64,000 nt of DNA. Origin: JAGQYH01 sp041393015. GTDB taxonomy: Bacteria > Bacteroidota > Bacteroidia > Chitinophagales > JADIYW01. Of this stretch, positions 17,173-26,172 are shown in pieces; the first letter of the stretch is position 1; each line of letters opens with the position of its first letter. Below the pieces are notes generated by a model. It was not told the origin of the DNA, did not search any database, and saw nothing but the letters and a program-made list of their open reading frames with translations. Where the stretch lies: contig JAWKKV010000003.1 in NCBI GenBank assembly GCA_041393015.1, positions 124,001 to 188,000 on the forward strand. Direction: 5' to 3'. The position numbers and the translations under genes were made by a program.

Positions 17173-18903
17173 CTAGTTTATCTGAACTAATGAACCTTTC
17201 ACAACTGTAGTCCCTGATGATGAAATTTCTGCAGCTGCAGCTCCTTCAACATTTAAATTTGCCGCTGCATTTAGTTTTATATTCGTTCCATTTAAATTAA
17301 TATCTCCATTGGCATTTAAATCAATATCGCTTGAACTAAAAACGCTAATGCCTTTGTCATTTAACTGAATATAGTTGCCATGCTCATCTTCAATTTGAAT
17401 ACCTTTTTCTTCTTCTGAGATAGAGATTTTGTTTCCATTTGGACTTTCTAATAAAATACTTTTTGACTCATCATTAAAAACAAGCTTAAGCTGTTCTCGT
17501 GTTAAAAAGCCCTTAACATTGTTGTTTTCTTCCGCTTGAAATGGTGCCGGTTTTGCAGCGCTATTAACCATTCCTACTATGATTGGACTTCTTGGGTCTT
17601 CATTTAGAAAACCGACAATAACCTCATCATCAATTTCAGGTAAGAAGAAACTTCCTCTGTTATTTCCTGCATCTAATGTTGCTAATCGAGCCCAAGTACC
17701 GTTGTCTTCATTAGAAATCATTGGAAGCCTAATCTTGATTCTATAATTGTTTGAAGGGTCATTATCAATAGCACTCACTTTTCCAATATGTAAGCCGCTT
17801 ATAGGGGGTAATAAACCAGCGGAAGCATCATCTTGGATATCTTTCTTATAGCTGGTAATAAACTCACTATTTAGCCCAATATTTATATCTGTTATCCAAT
17901 TGCCTTTCTTAACGGTATGGTTGACACCAGAGATATAAACGTTACCGTTAAATCGATCTCCAAACCCATCAATGTTTAAAATTTGCCCTGGAGATAGAGG
18001 TGTCCCATATGTACTCAATGAGCCTATTACTTTTGAAAGTTGATATCGAAGCATTTTTGCATTCGACCATGATAACAGTTCATTCGAATTTAGATAACCG
18101 CCATGTTGATGTTTTAATTTTTCTAAGCCTATCACTTCAGATAAGGAATTGCTTGATAGATTTCCAATTTCTGTGTTCGTTTGTTCTTCATTATCAACCG
18201 ATACAACAGTTTGCTCATGAGCATCCCAGGTAGAAGATTCAATCGCCTGAAATTGTTGTTGGGCGTTTATTTCAAAATTAAAATCTATAATATTTTCTCC
18301 ATAAGTAAGGCTTAAGGCAGGTTCTTGTTCTAAATTTGGTTGGCCAATAGTTATTTCTCCATCATTTGGAATAACTAAATGCCCAATACATTCTGCTCTG
18401 TTAACAATAAAATCCCAATCAGTACAGTAGTACTGAACCATTTGTTGATGAATATTATCTGACGATGCTATCGTAGAAGGAATTGGGTATTGTTCCATAA
18501 TTTCTTCAAAAATTCCAGCATCACTTAAGTTATAGAAATATTTGTTTTTTCTTCCAACAGATAATTTTACCGATTCATCTTGAGCATGAATAATCAATAT
18601 GGAATTTTTCTTTGTTGTTTTAAGACTTTGCTTAATGACCAAACCTTTGAAAATAGTAGAGTTGTCATTTCTATAGCCTAATTTAATTTCAATGACATTG
18701 CCAGGGATAAAATCCGAAGAGTTGCTTACTTCGAATGCTTGATTATCGATCAATTCAACAGTGGCTGATGGAATCTTGTTAATGTTTTTTTGGCAATTCA
18801 GTGCAAGGATTTGATAATCACTACTAACATCATTCCCATTGATTAAAATTTCGAAAGAAGGTAAGTCACTAGTAGATTGCCGTTTCTTTTTTTTGTTCGC
18901 CAT
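17173..18903 (-). CDS. vgrG: VgrG-type spike protein (Rhs element Vgr protein family)
   Basis: A 576-residue protein of the VgrG family that forms the trimeric spike of type VI or related injection systems. Residues about 12-350 look like the gp27-like base. The gp5-like OB fold follows (GLHIGKVSAIDNDPSNNYRI through VIVGFLNEDPRSPIIVGMV, about 370-435). The C-terminal part is a repetitive beta-helix-like needle (DIDLNANGDINLNGTNIKLN). No toxin domain is fused. It is transcribed just before the PAAR gene; sheath, tube and baseplate genes must lie elsewhere if the module works. Confidence 0.88.
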   Translation of the reverse strand: MANKKKKRQSTSDLPSFEILINGNDVSSDYQILALNCQKNINKIPSATVELIDNQAFEVSNSSDFIPGNVIEIKLGYRNDNSTIFKGLVIKQSLKTTKKNSILIIHAQDESVKLSVGRKNKYFYNLSDAGIFEEIMEQYPIPSTIASSDNIHQQMVQYYCTDWDFIVNRAECIGHLVIPNDGEITIGQPNLEQEPALSLTYGENIIDFNFEINAQQQFQAIESSTWDAHEQTVVSVDNEEQTNTEIGNLSSNSLSEVIGLEKLKHQHGGYLNSNELLSWSNAKMLRYQLSKVIGSLSTYGTPLSPGQILNIDGFGDRFNGNVYISGVNHTVKKGNWITDINIGLNSEFITSYKKDIQDDASAGLLPPISGLHIGKVSAIDNDPSNNYRIKIRLPMISNEDNGTWARLATLDAGNNRGSFFLPEIDDEVIVGFLNEDPRSPIIVGMVNSAAKPAPFQAEENNNVKGFLTREQLKLVFNDESKSILLESPNGNKISISEEEKGIQIEDEHGNYIQLNDKGISVFSSSDIDLNANGDINLNGTNIKLNAAANLNVEGAAAAEISSSGTTVVKGSLVQIN

Positions 18904-18988
18904 GATAAATATTTGTATTACAAATAAATATAATCAATAAAGCTAAAGACGGAAGCACTTTACATGAACTTACGAAAGGTTTAAGCAC

Positions 18989-19852
18989 CTACTTTTGCAA
19001 CAACACCTTCCAAGCTTCTTCTACTTTATTGAACTTTAACAAATCTTTGGCGAGATGATGTTTTTCTTCATCACTAAGGGAAAGTAAGTGCAATTCGCTT
19101 TTGGAGTATTTCTCGATTTCTTCTTGAGAAGGGAAGCTCTCTATATTGCCCAACTTACCAAGATCGTTTCCTGTAAGAATGTTGCTATTTTTGATGTGCT
19201 CCGGTATTTGATCTACTCCGATGCCTGTTTTCAATAATGGCTTTTCTACCTCAAACAAAGATTGCTTATTAGCATGCGAATACCAATTTTTTCCTAACCT
19301 TGCTACAGCATCCATTTTAATTGGATCGATTTGACCTTCTTCATCGAAGATTTCTTCTTTAAAATGTAATCTAATACCTTCACAGATAACTAAATTACCG
19401 GAACCGCCGCCATTTCCGCAAGGCACTACTTGCTTCACGATACATTCAAAAGCGGCTGGCGCTTCCGCCACTCTTGGAGGTTTTACTAAATCAGAATTAA
19501 CGGGCGTGAAGCCCGCTTTTGTAAATTCATTGATACCTTTATCGTATTCTGTACTCGCCAACGACATTTGCTGCACCATAGAGTAATTCACTATATTAAT
19601 CACTACTTCCGGAACTTCTAAGATATTGTCCAGCGTGTGTTTAGTTGAACTATCTCTCACTCTTCTTGATGGAGAAAAAACAAAAGTTGGAGGATTAGCT
19701 CCAAATACGTTGAAAAAACTGAAAGGACTTAAATTCACGTTTCCTTCTGCATCTACCGTACTGGCAAAAGCAATAGGTCTAGGAGTAACAGCACCGGTTA
19801 GTATGCCAAATAATTTGCCTACCGGTATTTCTTTTGGGTCGATAGTTATCAT
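18989..19852 (-). CDS. Flavin reductase family protein (FMN-binding split barrel)
   Basis: A 287-residue cytoplasmic protein. The first 200 residues match the flavin-reductase-like split barrel: GAVTPRPIAFASTVD (about 16-30), SPFSFFNVFGANPPTFVFSP (about 42-61) and a segment rich in dimer-interface residues. The C-terminal 80 residues are a helical tail common in Bacteroidota members. It may reduce FMN for a partner oxygenase. It lies on the same strand as fumarylacetoacetase, about 250 bp downstream of it. A role in aromatic degradation is suggested only by this neighbourhood. Confidence 0.82.
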   Translation of the reverse strand: MITIDPKEIPVGKLFGILTGAVTPRPIAFASTVDAEGNVNLSPFSFFNVFGANPPTFVFSPSRRVRDSSTKHTLDNILEVPEVVINIVNYSMVQQMSLASTEYDKGINEFTKAGFTPVNSDLVKPPRVAEAPAAFECIVKQVVPCGNGGGSGNLVICEGIRLHFKEEIFDEEGQIDPIKMDAVARLGKNWYSHANKQSLFEVEKPLLKTGIGVDQIPEHIKNSNILTGNDLGKLGNIESFPSQEEIEKYSKSELHLLSLSDEEKHHLAKDLLKFNKVEEAWKVLLQK

Positions 19853-19989
19853 AATTGTAGCGATGTTTTATAAGACACGAATTTCACGAATTTTTAAATT
19901 CATTATAAAGAGTTAAATTCTTCTCATTTCCTAAATATTAGTTTCCTAGATTACAAATCTAATTATAAAGTATGGTTAAAATTATTTCA

Positions 19990-20020
19990 CTAATTTGTCG
20001 CAGAGCGACAAAAAAATTAG
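19990..20020. repeat. Intergenic palindrome
   Basis: TTTGTCGC-AGA-GCGACAAA forms a perfect 8-bp stem, extended by CTAA and TTAG arms with a bulge of A residues. It lies in the gap between fahA and the flavin reductase gene. There is no T run after the stem on either strand, so it is not a plain terminator. It resembles other short GC-rich palindromes in this window's AT-rich spacers. Confidence 0.5.
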
Positions 20021-20102
20021 AGGAATATTAAGGCTTTAAAAGTAAGCCATTAAATTAATAATTATGTTTGCTGTTATTCGTGGAATTAGTGTCTATAATT
20101 TT

Positions 20103-21356
20103 TTATACATCAATAGAAGGTAAAATTTTACCACTCACTTCTCCGAATCCTACTCTGATAGCACCTTTTTTAGCATGACCTCTCAAGTAAACGGTGTCAT
20201 TGTTTTCTAAAAATGTTCTTTGTGTGCCATCATTTAAAGTAATAGGGTTTTTTCCACTCCAAGTGATTTCCAACAGCGAGCCATAAGAGCCAACTTCTTT
20301 TCCACTAATAGTACCCGATGCCATCATATCGCCCACTTTAACGTTACAACCATTTACAGTATGATGCGCTAATTGTTGAGCCATATTCCAATACATATAT
20401 TTAAAGTTAGAACGGCTAATGATATTTTCTTCACCATCTTGCGGTTGCAAACTTACTTCTAACTCAATATCGTAGTTCTTATCACCATTATAATTTAAAT
20501 AAGGTAAAACTTTAGGATCTTGCTCAGGACCGCTCACTTTAAAAGGCTCCAATGCTTCCATAGTTACTACCCAAGGAGAAGTAGAAGAGGCAAAATTCTT
20601 ACCTAAGAATGGACCTAATGGCACATACTCCCATTTTTGAATATCTCTTGCTGACCAATCATTAAACAAAACCATCCCAAAAATGAAATCATCAGTTTTA
20701 TCTACCGGAATAGATTGACCAGGATTGGTTTCTCTTCCAACAATAAAAGCCATTTCTAATTCAATATCTAATCTTTTAGTAGGTCCAAAAACCGGTTGTG
20801 TTGCATTAGGAGGCATTGTTTGCCCTTTCGGTCGGTGAATTGGACTTCCCGATACTAAAATAGAAGATGCTCTACCATGATAGCCTACCGGAATATGCTT
20901 CCAGTTTGGCAGTAAAGCATTTTCAGGATCTCTAAACATCTTGCCAACATTAGTGGCATGTTCAATACTTGAATAGAAATCTGTGTAATCACCAACCTTA
21001 ACGGGTAGCATCATTATAGCTTCGTTTTGAGGCTTTAAAACAACATCGGCATATTTTGGAAGAACAGTTTCTTCTACACTTAAAATTTCAATCAGTCGTT
21101 TTCTTACGGCCGACCAAATTGGTCTGCCTAGCGCAATAAAATCATTTAAATATTTCTTTCTGAAGATCTTATCAGGTAATGTTAGGTCCTTAAAAAAGCC
21201 TAACTTATGTACTTCATGCAAATCTAAAATACTTTCTCCAATGGCTATTCCGACTCTTGGTTTTTTACCTTCTGTTTTAAATATTCCATAAGGTAGATTG
21301 TAAATTGTGAAATCAGAATTATCAGGAACATTCACCCACGTTTGTAATTGGTTCAT
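20103..21356 (-). CDS. fahA: Fumarylacetoacetase
   Basis: The last enzyme of tyrosine and homogentisate degradation, splitting fumarylacetoacetate into fumarate and acetoacetate. The 417 residues match the eukaryotic-like FAH family. It has an N-terminal SH3-like domain and then the catalytic domain with DFYSSIEHATNVG (near residue 125), the YHGRASS motif, LDIELEMAFIVG and FNDWSARDIQ. Metal-binding Asp and Glu residues lie in these motifs. No other tyrosine-pathway gene is in the window apart from a possibly related flavin reductase downstream. Confidence 0.95.
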   Translation of the reverse strand: MNQLQTWVNVPDNSDFTIYNLPYGIFKTEGKKPRVGIAIGESILDLHEVHKLGFFKDLTLPDKIFRKKYLNDFIALGRPIWSAVRKRLIEILSVEETVLPKYADVVLKPQNEAIMMLPVKVGDYTDFYSSIEHATNVGKMFRDPENALLPNWKHIPVGYHGRASSILVSGSPIHRPKGQTMPPNATQPVFGPTKRLDIELEMAFIVGRETNPGQSIPVDKTDDFIFGMVLFNDWSARDIQKWEYVPLGPFLGKNFASSTSPWVVTMEALEPFKVSGPEQDPKVLPYLNYNGDKNYDIELEVSLQPQDGEENIISRSNFKYMYWNMAQQLAHHTVNGCNVKVGDMMASGTISGKEVGSYGSLLEITWSGKNPITLNDGTQRTFLENNDTVYLRGHAKKGAIRVGFGEVSGKILPSIDV

Positions 21357-21526
21357 AGTGATTTATTATTATAAATTGACCAACGTAAAGTTAATGAAAT
21401 TAGTTGCCATAGCAATTAAGTAGAATGAAGAAATATTGCAAAGCGCCTAACTTATGTAGTAATTGAGTGTTAAGAATTTTATATTTAGAAGGTAATACGA
21501 ATCTTGACACGAATTAAAAATCGATT

Positions 21527-22621
21527 ATGATCATCAATGACGCGCTTCTTCAACAGCATAATTTTAAAACCATTTCAGCCTTTGAGGAGTCTAAAAGAGA
21601 ACGACTTCCATCAAATGAATTAGACTTAATTAGAAAGGTTGCCCCTCAGTTTAGAGATCAATTTTTGTCGAATGGAGTGATAAAAAATGTGAAACAGTTT
21701 TTATGTTCTGTTGCACCATATCCTACAAAATATGGTTTTCATAGTGCTTATCAAGGTTTGCATCCGTTTCTATATTTTAACAATAGAGCTACTTTAATTC
21801 AATGGGAAGTAGATGGGGAAACGAAAAACTTTTTATTCAATCCATATTTCCCGGATCTATCGGCTGAATCTGGATTTTATACTCATCTAAAAGAAACGAT
21901 AGGAAAGTTTATTCCTGAAAGTTTTATTGTAAAGAGGTTGCCAAGTATTATTGATCAAATAAAAGCGGCCGGTATTCAACCGGAAGATATAGATTATGTC
22001 TCTTACGATCATTTGCATGTTCAAGATTTAAGACCTTTGATGGGCACAGTTAATGCCAAAGGCGAAGTAAAACAAAAAGCTATTTTTCCAAATGCTCATT
22101 TTATTTTTCATCAAGATGAATGGGAAACGGTCATGAATATTCATCCATTGAATGAGATTTGGTATGTAAAAAATGGTTTTGATCATTTAAATACGGAAAA
22201 ATTATTGCTGTATACGCAAGATCTTCAATTGTGTCAAGGAGCGGCTTTAATTCATACGCCCGGACATACTGCGGGAAATCATAGTTTATATTTAAATACG
22301 GTTAAAGGAGCTTTTACCATCAGTGAAAATGGGGTAGGACCAGATGCCTACAATCCTGAAAAGTCTAAAATTAAAGCGATTAGAGAAACGGCAAAATGGA
22401 AAGGTTGGGAAGTGATTTTAAATGCCAATACCCAAGATTTGGCTTATCTGCAATATAATTCCATGATCAAGGAAAAATTATTGTCGGGAGAAAGTCCGGA
22501 ACATGAAGGTTACTGCAATCATAGAGCATCTAGTGAATTTACCAATTGGTATGCTTCACCGGGTTTAAGTCCTACGTTGGAATTAGGTGCCGTTGAATCA
22601 GGGAATTTAAAAAGGAAATAG
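21527..22621 (+). CDS. Metallo-beta-lactamase-fold hydrolase
   Basis: A 364-residue cytoplasmic protein with an MBL-type core. The first metal motif is unusual: YDHLHVQDLRPLMG (about residues 164-177) has HxHxxD instead of HxHxDH. The second is standard-looking (HTPGHTAGNHSLYL, about 244-257), and GVGPDAYNP may hold a further ligand. The N-terminal 100 residues are not part of the usual MBL fold. I recognise the fold, but not the substrate. It is convergent with the L,D-transpeptidase gene, separated by one base. Confidence 0.8.
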   Translation: MIINDALLQQHNFKTISAFEESKRERLPSNELDLIRKVAPQFRDQFLSNGVIKNVKQFLCSVAPYPTKYGFHSAYQGLHPFLYFNNRATLIQWEVDGETKNFLFNPYFPDLSAESGFYTHLKETIGKFIPESFIVKRLPSIIDQIKAAGIQPEDIDYVSYDHLHVQDLRPLMGTVNAKGEVKQKAIFPNAHFIFHQDEWETVMNIHPLNEIWYVKNGFDHLNTEKLLLYTQDLQLCQGAALIHTPGHTAGNHSLYLNTVKGAFTISENGVGPDAYNPEKSKIKAIRETAKWKGWEVILNANTQDLAYLQYNSMIKEKLLSGESPEHEGYCNHRASSEFTNWYASPGLSPTLELGAVESGNLKRK

Positions 22622-22622
22622 C

Positions 22623-23360
22623 TTAGTTTGTGAAAACTTCAGAATACCAATCTTTCGGTAAATCTGATTTTATCAATTTTGAAGAAGCTAGATATTGCTC
22701 GTTTGGATTATAGATAAACAAACAACTTTTTTCTTTAATGGTATTGATGATGGTTTCCGATTTTTCTTCCGGTAAAGAAGGACAACCAAAACTTCTGCCT
22801 AATCTTCCATAAGTTTGAATAAAGGATTGGCTTACATAATCAGCGCCATGAATAACAATAGCTCTTTCTCTAGCTTTGTCGTTGAAATTTTTCTCTACAC
22901 CATCCAATCGTAAGGAGAATCCATGCTTGCCATTATAGGTTTCAGCAGTTGTATAAAAACCTAAACTACTTTGATAAGATTGAGGAATATTAGAGAATCG
23001 TTCTGCTTTTAAATTGCCGGTATTTCTACCATGTGCCACTAAACTTTTATCAACTAATGTCTTGTTTTTCAAATCAATTAAGAAGAATCTTTCTTTATTG
23101 GAAGCTTTTGAAAAATCAACGATAGTAAGATAATTTGGATTGTCCAACTGTCCGTTCTCCCATAATTTAAAATAACCCGCTAAGGAAATTTCAAATACTT
23201 TTTTATCTAATTCGGGAATGGAAAGCGATTCGTAAAGATCATCCACAGCATTATAAGTGCTAATTGACCCATTATTAATTTCGTTACCTATTGAAACATT
23301 TGCTGAAAAGGAACTTCCTAAGAAAAGCAAAGTTAGACTTAATAAAAATCGTAGTGCCAT
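22623..23360 (-). CDS. Secreted murein L,D-transpeptidase-like protein (YkuD_2 type)
   Basis: A 245-residue protein with a signal peptide (about 1-20). The catalytic half has the His of AIVIHGADY and the Cys motif GRSFGCPSLP. This matches the L,D-transpeptidase catalytic domain family often called YkuD_2, which cross-links or edits peptidoglycan. It is probably periplasmic. The N-terminal 70 residues before the domain show no known motif. Confidence 0.85.
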   Translation of the reverse strand: MALRFLLSLTLLFLGSSFSANVSIGNEINNGSISTYNAVDDLYESLSIPELDKKVFEISLAGYFKLWENGQLDNPNYLTIVDFSKASNKERFFLIDLKNKTLVDKSLVAHGRNTGNLKAERFSNIPQSYQSSLGFYTTAETYNGKHGFSLRLDGVEKNFNDKARERAIVIHGADYVSQSFIQTYGRLGRSFGCPSLPEEKSETIINTIKEKSCLFIYNPNEQYLASSKLIKSDLPKDWYSEVFTN

Positions 23361-23596
23361 AGAATAAAAAGAGGTTTAAAGGTGTATCCCGAAGATAAGA
23401 TAAATAGTATTAGGCATTTGTTACAAGATTATTAACGGCATAATTCCGAATAAATTATTCAGAATTAAAAAGTGCGGTATTATCCTTATGTAAACTGCTT
23501 AAAATCAATTGTTTCCATAAAAAACGAGATTTCAATGAAATATTTAAAGCATATAATGTCATAAAAGTTATAGGTTTAAAAGGGTAATTTTAGTAT

Positions 23597-25030
23597 ATGA
23601 AGCAACAGATTCCATTCGCAAGAAAAAAAAGGCAGTTTAAATTTAAACTGAAACTAGTGCGAAAATATGCTTTAGCCTTAATGGTTACATTAGGCATGAA
23701 ACAAGGCTTAGCACAACAGGTTAATTTTGCTGAGCCTGTTTTAGATCCTTTCAATATTTATCATAATTTTTACTTTGATAGCTTATATGGGAATTATAAT
23801 GTTCAGATATATGAGCAATTTATTGACATTGATAATGACGAAGATTTAGATTTAATGTTTTTTGATTTAAATGCAATAGAAGAGAATTTTTATGATAGAC
23901 AAAAATTCTATTGTCAAAAAAATACAATTAATGAAAACGGTAAATTCGGAGATACAATTAAAATAGAAATAGATAATTATTCAAAAGGTAGAATATTTCA
24001 TTATGAAGACCATAGTTTAGTAGATTTAGATAAAGACGGTGATTTAGATTTGTACGGGAAAGGAAGTTCAATTGGATATTCTTCTTACGATCACCTAGTT
24101 CTTTATGAGAATAATTCTAGTTTGATTGTTGAATTTGAATTAGGTGACATTAGCCCAGATTTAGATGAAAATATTGGGGGTTGTGATGGAACGTATTCTG
24201 GCTGTTATGCTGCCTTTACGATGGGTGATTTAGACAATGACATGCTTATAGATATTGTAACTTCCTATCAATATGTCTATGATTATTTGGATGGGTCAGA
24301 TACAGCTTATTTTATGTTTTTTAAAAACAATGGATCCTCTACATTAAATCCTATGGAGGATAGAATTTATAATCCTTTTAATTTAGAAAGCGTAATCTCA
24401 AAATTTGTCGGCGATTCTTTATTTATATATGACTTATATATTGGTGATTTGAATGGAGATGAATACAATGATTTGGTGCTTTCATATTTATCTCGTAACG
24501 ACACTAGTAAAATTTGGTATTTGGAGGTTTTTTATGCTGATAACCTAACAGGTAACTTTGATGGCGGCAGAAGTCAATTAATTACTGAAGATGATTTTTC
24601 TGGAATTAATCGTAATAGTAGCAATAATTTTTTGTTTGTGGACATAGATGCTGATGGCGATGTTGATATTTATAAAGACACAAGGTTTTCTCAATATCTC
24701 GTTAGTGATACACTTTATATTAATAATCAATTAGATACGCTCTATTTTATTGAAAACCTCTCAATAATAACGGATATTGTTAATCAAGAGAAATTAACGT
24801 ATCAGCTATTTCCCAATCCAATGGATGAGCAAGCCCTTTTAACTTTTCCAAATGAGAAACATCATAAAGCCACTTTTGAGTTGTTTAATGCTTACGGTCA
24901 GCTTGTGCAATTGACCACAACAAATGAGGAGCAAATAGTTATTGATGCCAAAGAACAATCTCCTGGTTTTTATACTTTTCGGATAACGCTAGGAAATGAA
25001 TACACTTCCGGGAAACTAATAATTGATTAA
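23597..25030 (+). CDS. FG-GAP/VCBS-repeat protein with T9SS sorting domain
   Basis: A 477-residue surface or secreted protein. The N-terminus is long and very basic (about 27 residues) before a hydrophobic stretch ending GLAQQ, so the signal peptide is about 40 residues. Five Asp-rich loops of the calcium-binding FG-GAP type are visible: DIDNDEDLD, DLDKDGDLD, DLDNDMLID, DLNGDEYND and DIDADGDVD, suggesting a beta-propeller. The last 70 residues are a T9SS sorting domain starting at LFPNPM. The ligand is unknown. A strong terminator follows. Confidence 0.83.
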   Translation: MKQQIPFARKKRQFKFKLKLVRKYALALMVTLGMKQGLAQQVNFAEPVLDPFNIYHNFYFDSLYGNYNVQIYEQFIDIDNDEDLDLMFFDLNAIEENFYDRQKFYCQKNTINENGKFGDTIKIEIDNYSKGRIFHYEDHSLVDLDKDGDLDLYGKGSSIGYSSYDHLVLYENNSSLIVEFELGDISPDLDENIGGCDGTYSGCYAAFTMGDLDNDMLIDIVTSYQYVYDYLDGSDTAYFMFFKNNGSSTLNPMEDRIYNPFNLESVISKFVGDSLFIYDLYIGDLNGDEYNDLVLSYLSRNDTSKIWYLEVFYADNLTGNFDGGRSQLITEDDFSGINRNSSNNFLFVDIDADGDVDIYKDTRFSQYLVSDTLYINNQLDTLYFIENLSIITDIVNQEKLTYQLFPNPMDEQALLTFPNEKHHKATFELFNAYGQLVQLTTTNEEQIVIDAKEQSPGFYTFRITLGNEYTSGKLIID

Positions 25031-25343
25031 GCTATAAACAAAAAAAGAAGACAGTAGCAGCTGTCTTCTTTTCAGTCCCCAAGGGACTAACATATATAAC
25101 CCATGAATATGTTCAAATCTATAAAATGTCCGTTGGACGAATCAAATATAGTAATAAAGTTTAGAATTAAAAATTTATTTAATGTAAACTATTTTATTTT
25201 TTTAGTTTAATTTTTTTGTCTGTCCGTTTTTTGAGAAAACCAATAGACTATTAGTAATGAATAAAATTATGATTTCACAATAAAGAAAACTATTCATAAT
25301 TTTAAGAGATGCGTTACTTTGTAAGTCGAAGGACTAATCATTT
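25031..25343. other. 313-bp spacer between the FG-GAP gene and mscS
   Basis: It holds the terminator at 25043-25072, a second small palindrome (AGTCCC-CAA-GGGACT, 25074-25088), and very AT-rich DNA. A near-match to the promoter element (TTACTTTG, one mismatch) ends about 23 bp before mscS. I see no gene in it. Confidence 0.6.
25043..25072 (+). terminator. Terminator after the FG-GAP gene
   Basis: A perfect 12-bp stem (AAAAGAAGACAG with CTGTCTTCTTTT) with a six-base loop, 12 bp after the stop codon. It has A runs and T runs on both sides and so could work on both strands. Confidence 0.88.
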
Positions 25344-26165
25344 ATGAAAGATCTACTAAACCATTCATTTGAGTTTGGCAAGTTACATTTAACTTTTGGA
25401 AGTGTTGTATTATTTACAATATCTCTAATTATTTCATGGATTGTTGTTAAACTTCTCACTAAACTTCTTTATAAGACTTTAAACAGTAGAAATGTAGATA
25501 GTGGTAAAGCATTTGCCATTACTAGAATTGTGAAATATTTGATGTATGTCATATTTTTTGGCATCTCCTTACAATTTCTGCATCTAAATTTACAAGGCTT
25601 TTTATTAGGTGCATCGGCTTTGTTAATTGGTGTTGGAATTGGTTTACAACAGATTTTTTATGATCTATTCTCAGGACTTTTAATGCTGTTTGAAAGAAAA
25701 GTTCAAGTAGGAGATTATATTGACATCGATGGAATGGTTGGTAGAGTAGATAAAATAGATATGCGTACTTCTGTGGTGAGAACGATGGATAACATTTCGG
25801 TTATTGTGCCCAATTCAAAATTGATCAGTGAAAATGTAATCAACTGGTCGCACAATAGAGGTCTAGCACGATTTTCGGTGATGGTTGGTGTTGCCTATGG
25901 TTCAGATACTGAAAAAGTGAAAGAAGTATTAATCGCCTGCGCGGAGAACGTTGAAAAGATATTGAACAAACCAGCCCCAACAGTTCAATTTAAAACTTTT
26001 GCCGATAGCACTTTAAATTTCAAGTTGTTGTTTTGGTCGAGGCATTTTAAAGAAATTGAATCCATAAAAAGCGATCTGCATTTTTCTATTGACAAGGAGT
26101 TTAGAGCGAATAAAATTGTTATCGCTTTTCCTCAAATGGATGTTCATTTAAAGCGTGATTATTAA
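25344..26165 (+). CDS. Small-conductance mechanosensitive channel (MscS family)
   Basis: A 273-residue inner-membrane channel that releases solutes on osmotic down-shock. Hydrophobic helices lie at about residues 17-40, 60-80 and 83-105; the last is the Gly/Ala-rich pore helix (GASALLIGVGIGLQQ). The MscS beta domain follows (KVQVGDYIDIDGMVGRVDKI and the NSKLISENVINWS motif) and a C-terminal alpha/beta domain. The length is that of a minimal MscS. It is 7 bp upstream of the L-2-hydroxyglutarate oxidase gene. Confidence 0.92.
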   Translation: MKDLLNHSFEFGKLHLTFGSVVLFTISLIISWIVVKLLTKLLYKTLNSRNVDSGKAFAITRIVKYLMYVIFFGISLQFLHLNLQGFLLGASALLIGVGIGLQQIFYDLFSGLLMLFERKVQVGDYIDIDGMVGRVDKIDMRTSVVRTMDNISVIVPNSKLISENVINWSHNRGLARFSVMVGVAYGSDTEKVKEVLIACAENVEKILNKPAPTVQFKTFADSTLNFKLLFWSRHFKEIESIKSDLHFSIDKEFRANKIVIAFPQMDVHLKRDY

Positions 26166-26172
26166 AGTTTAG

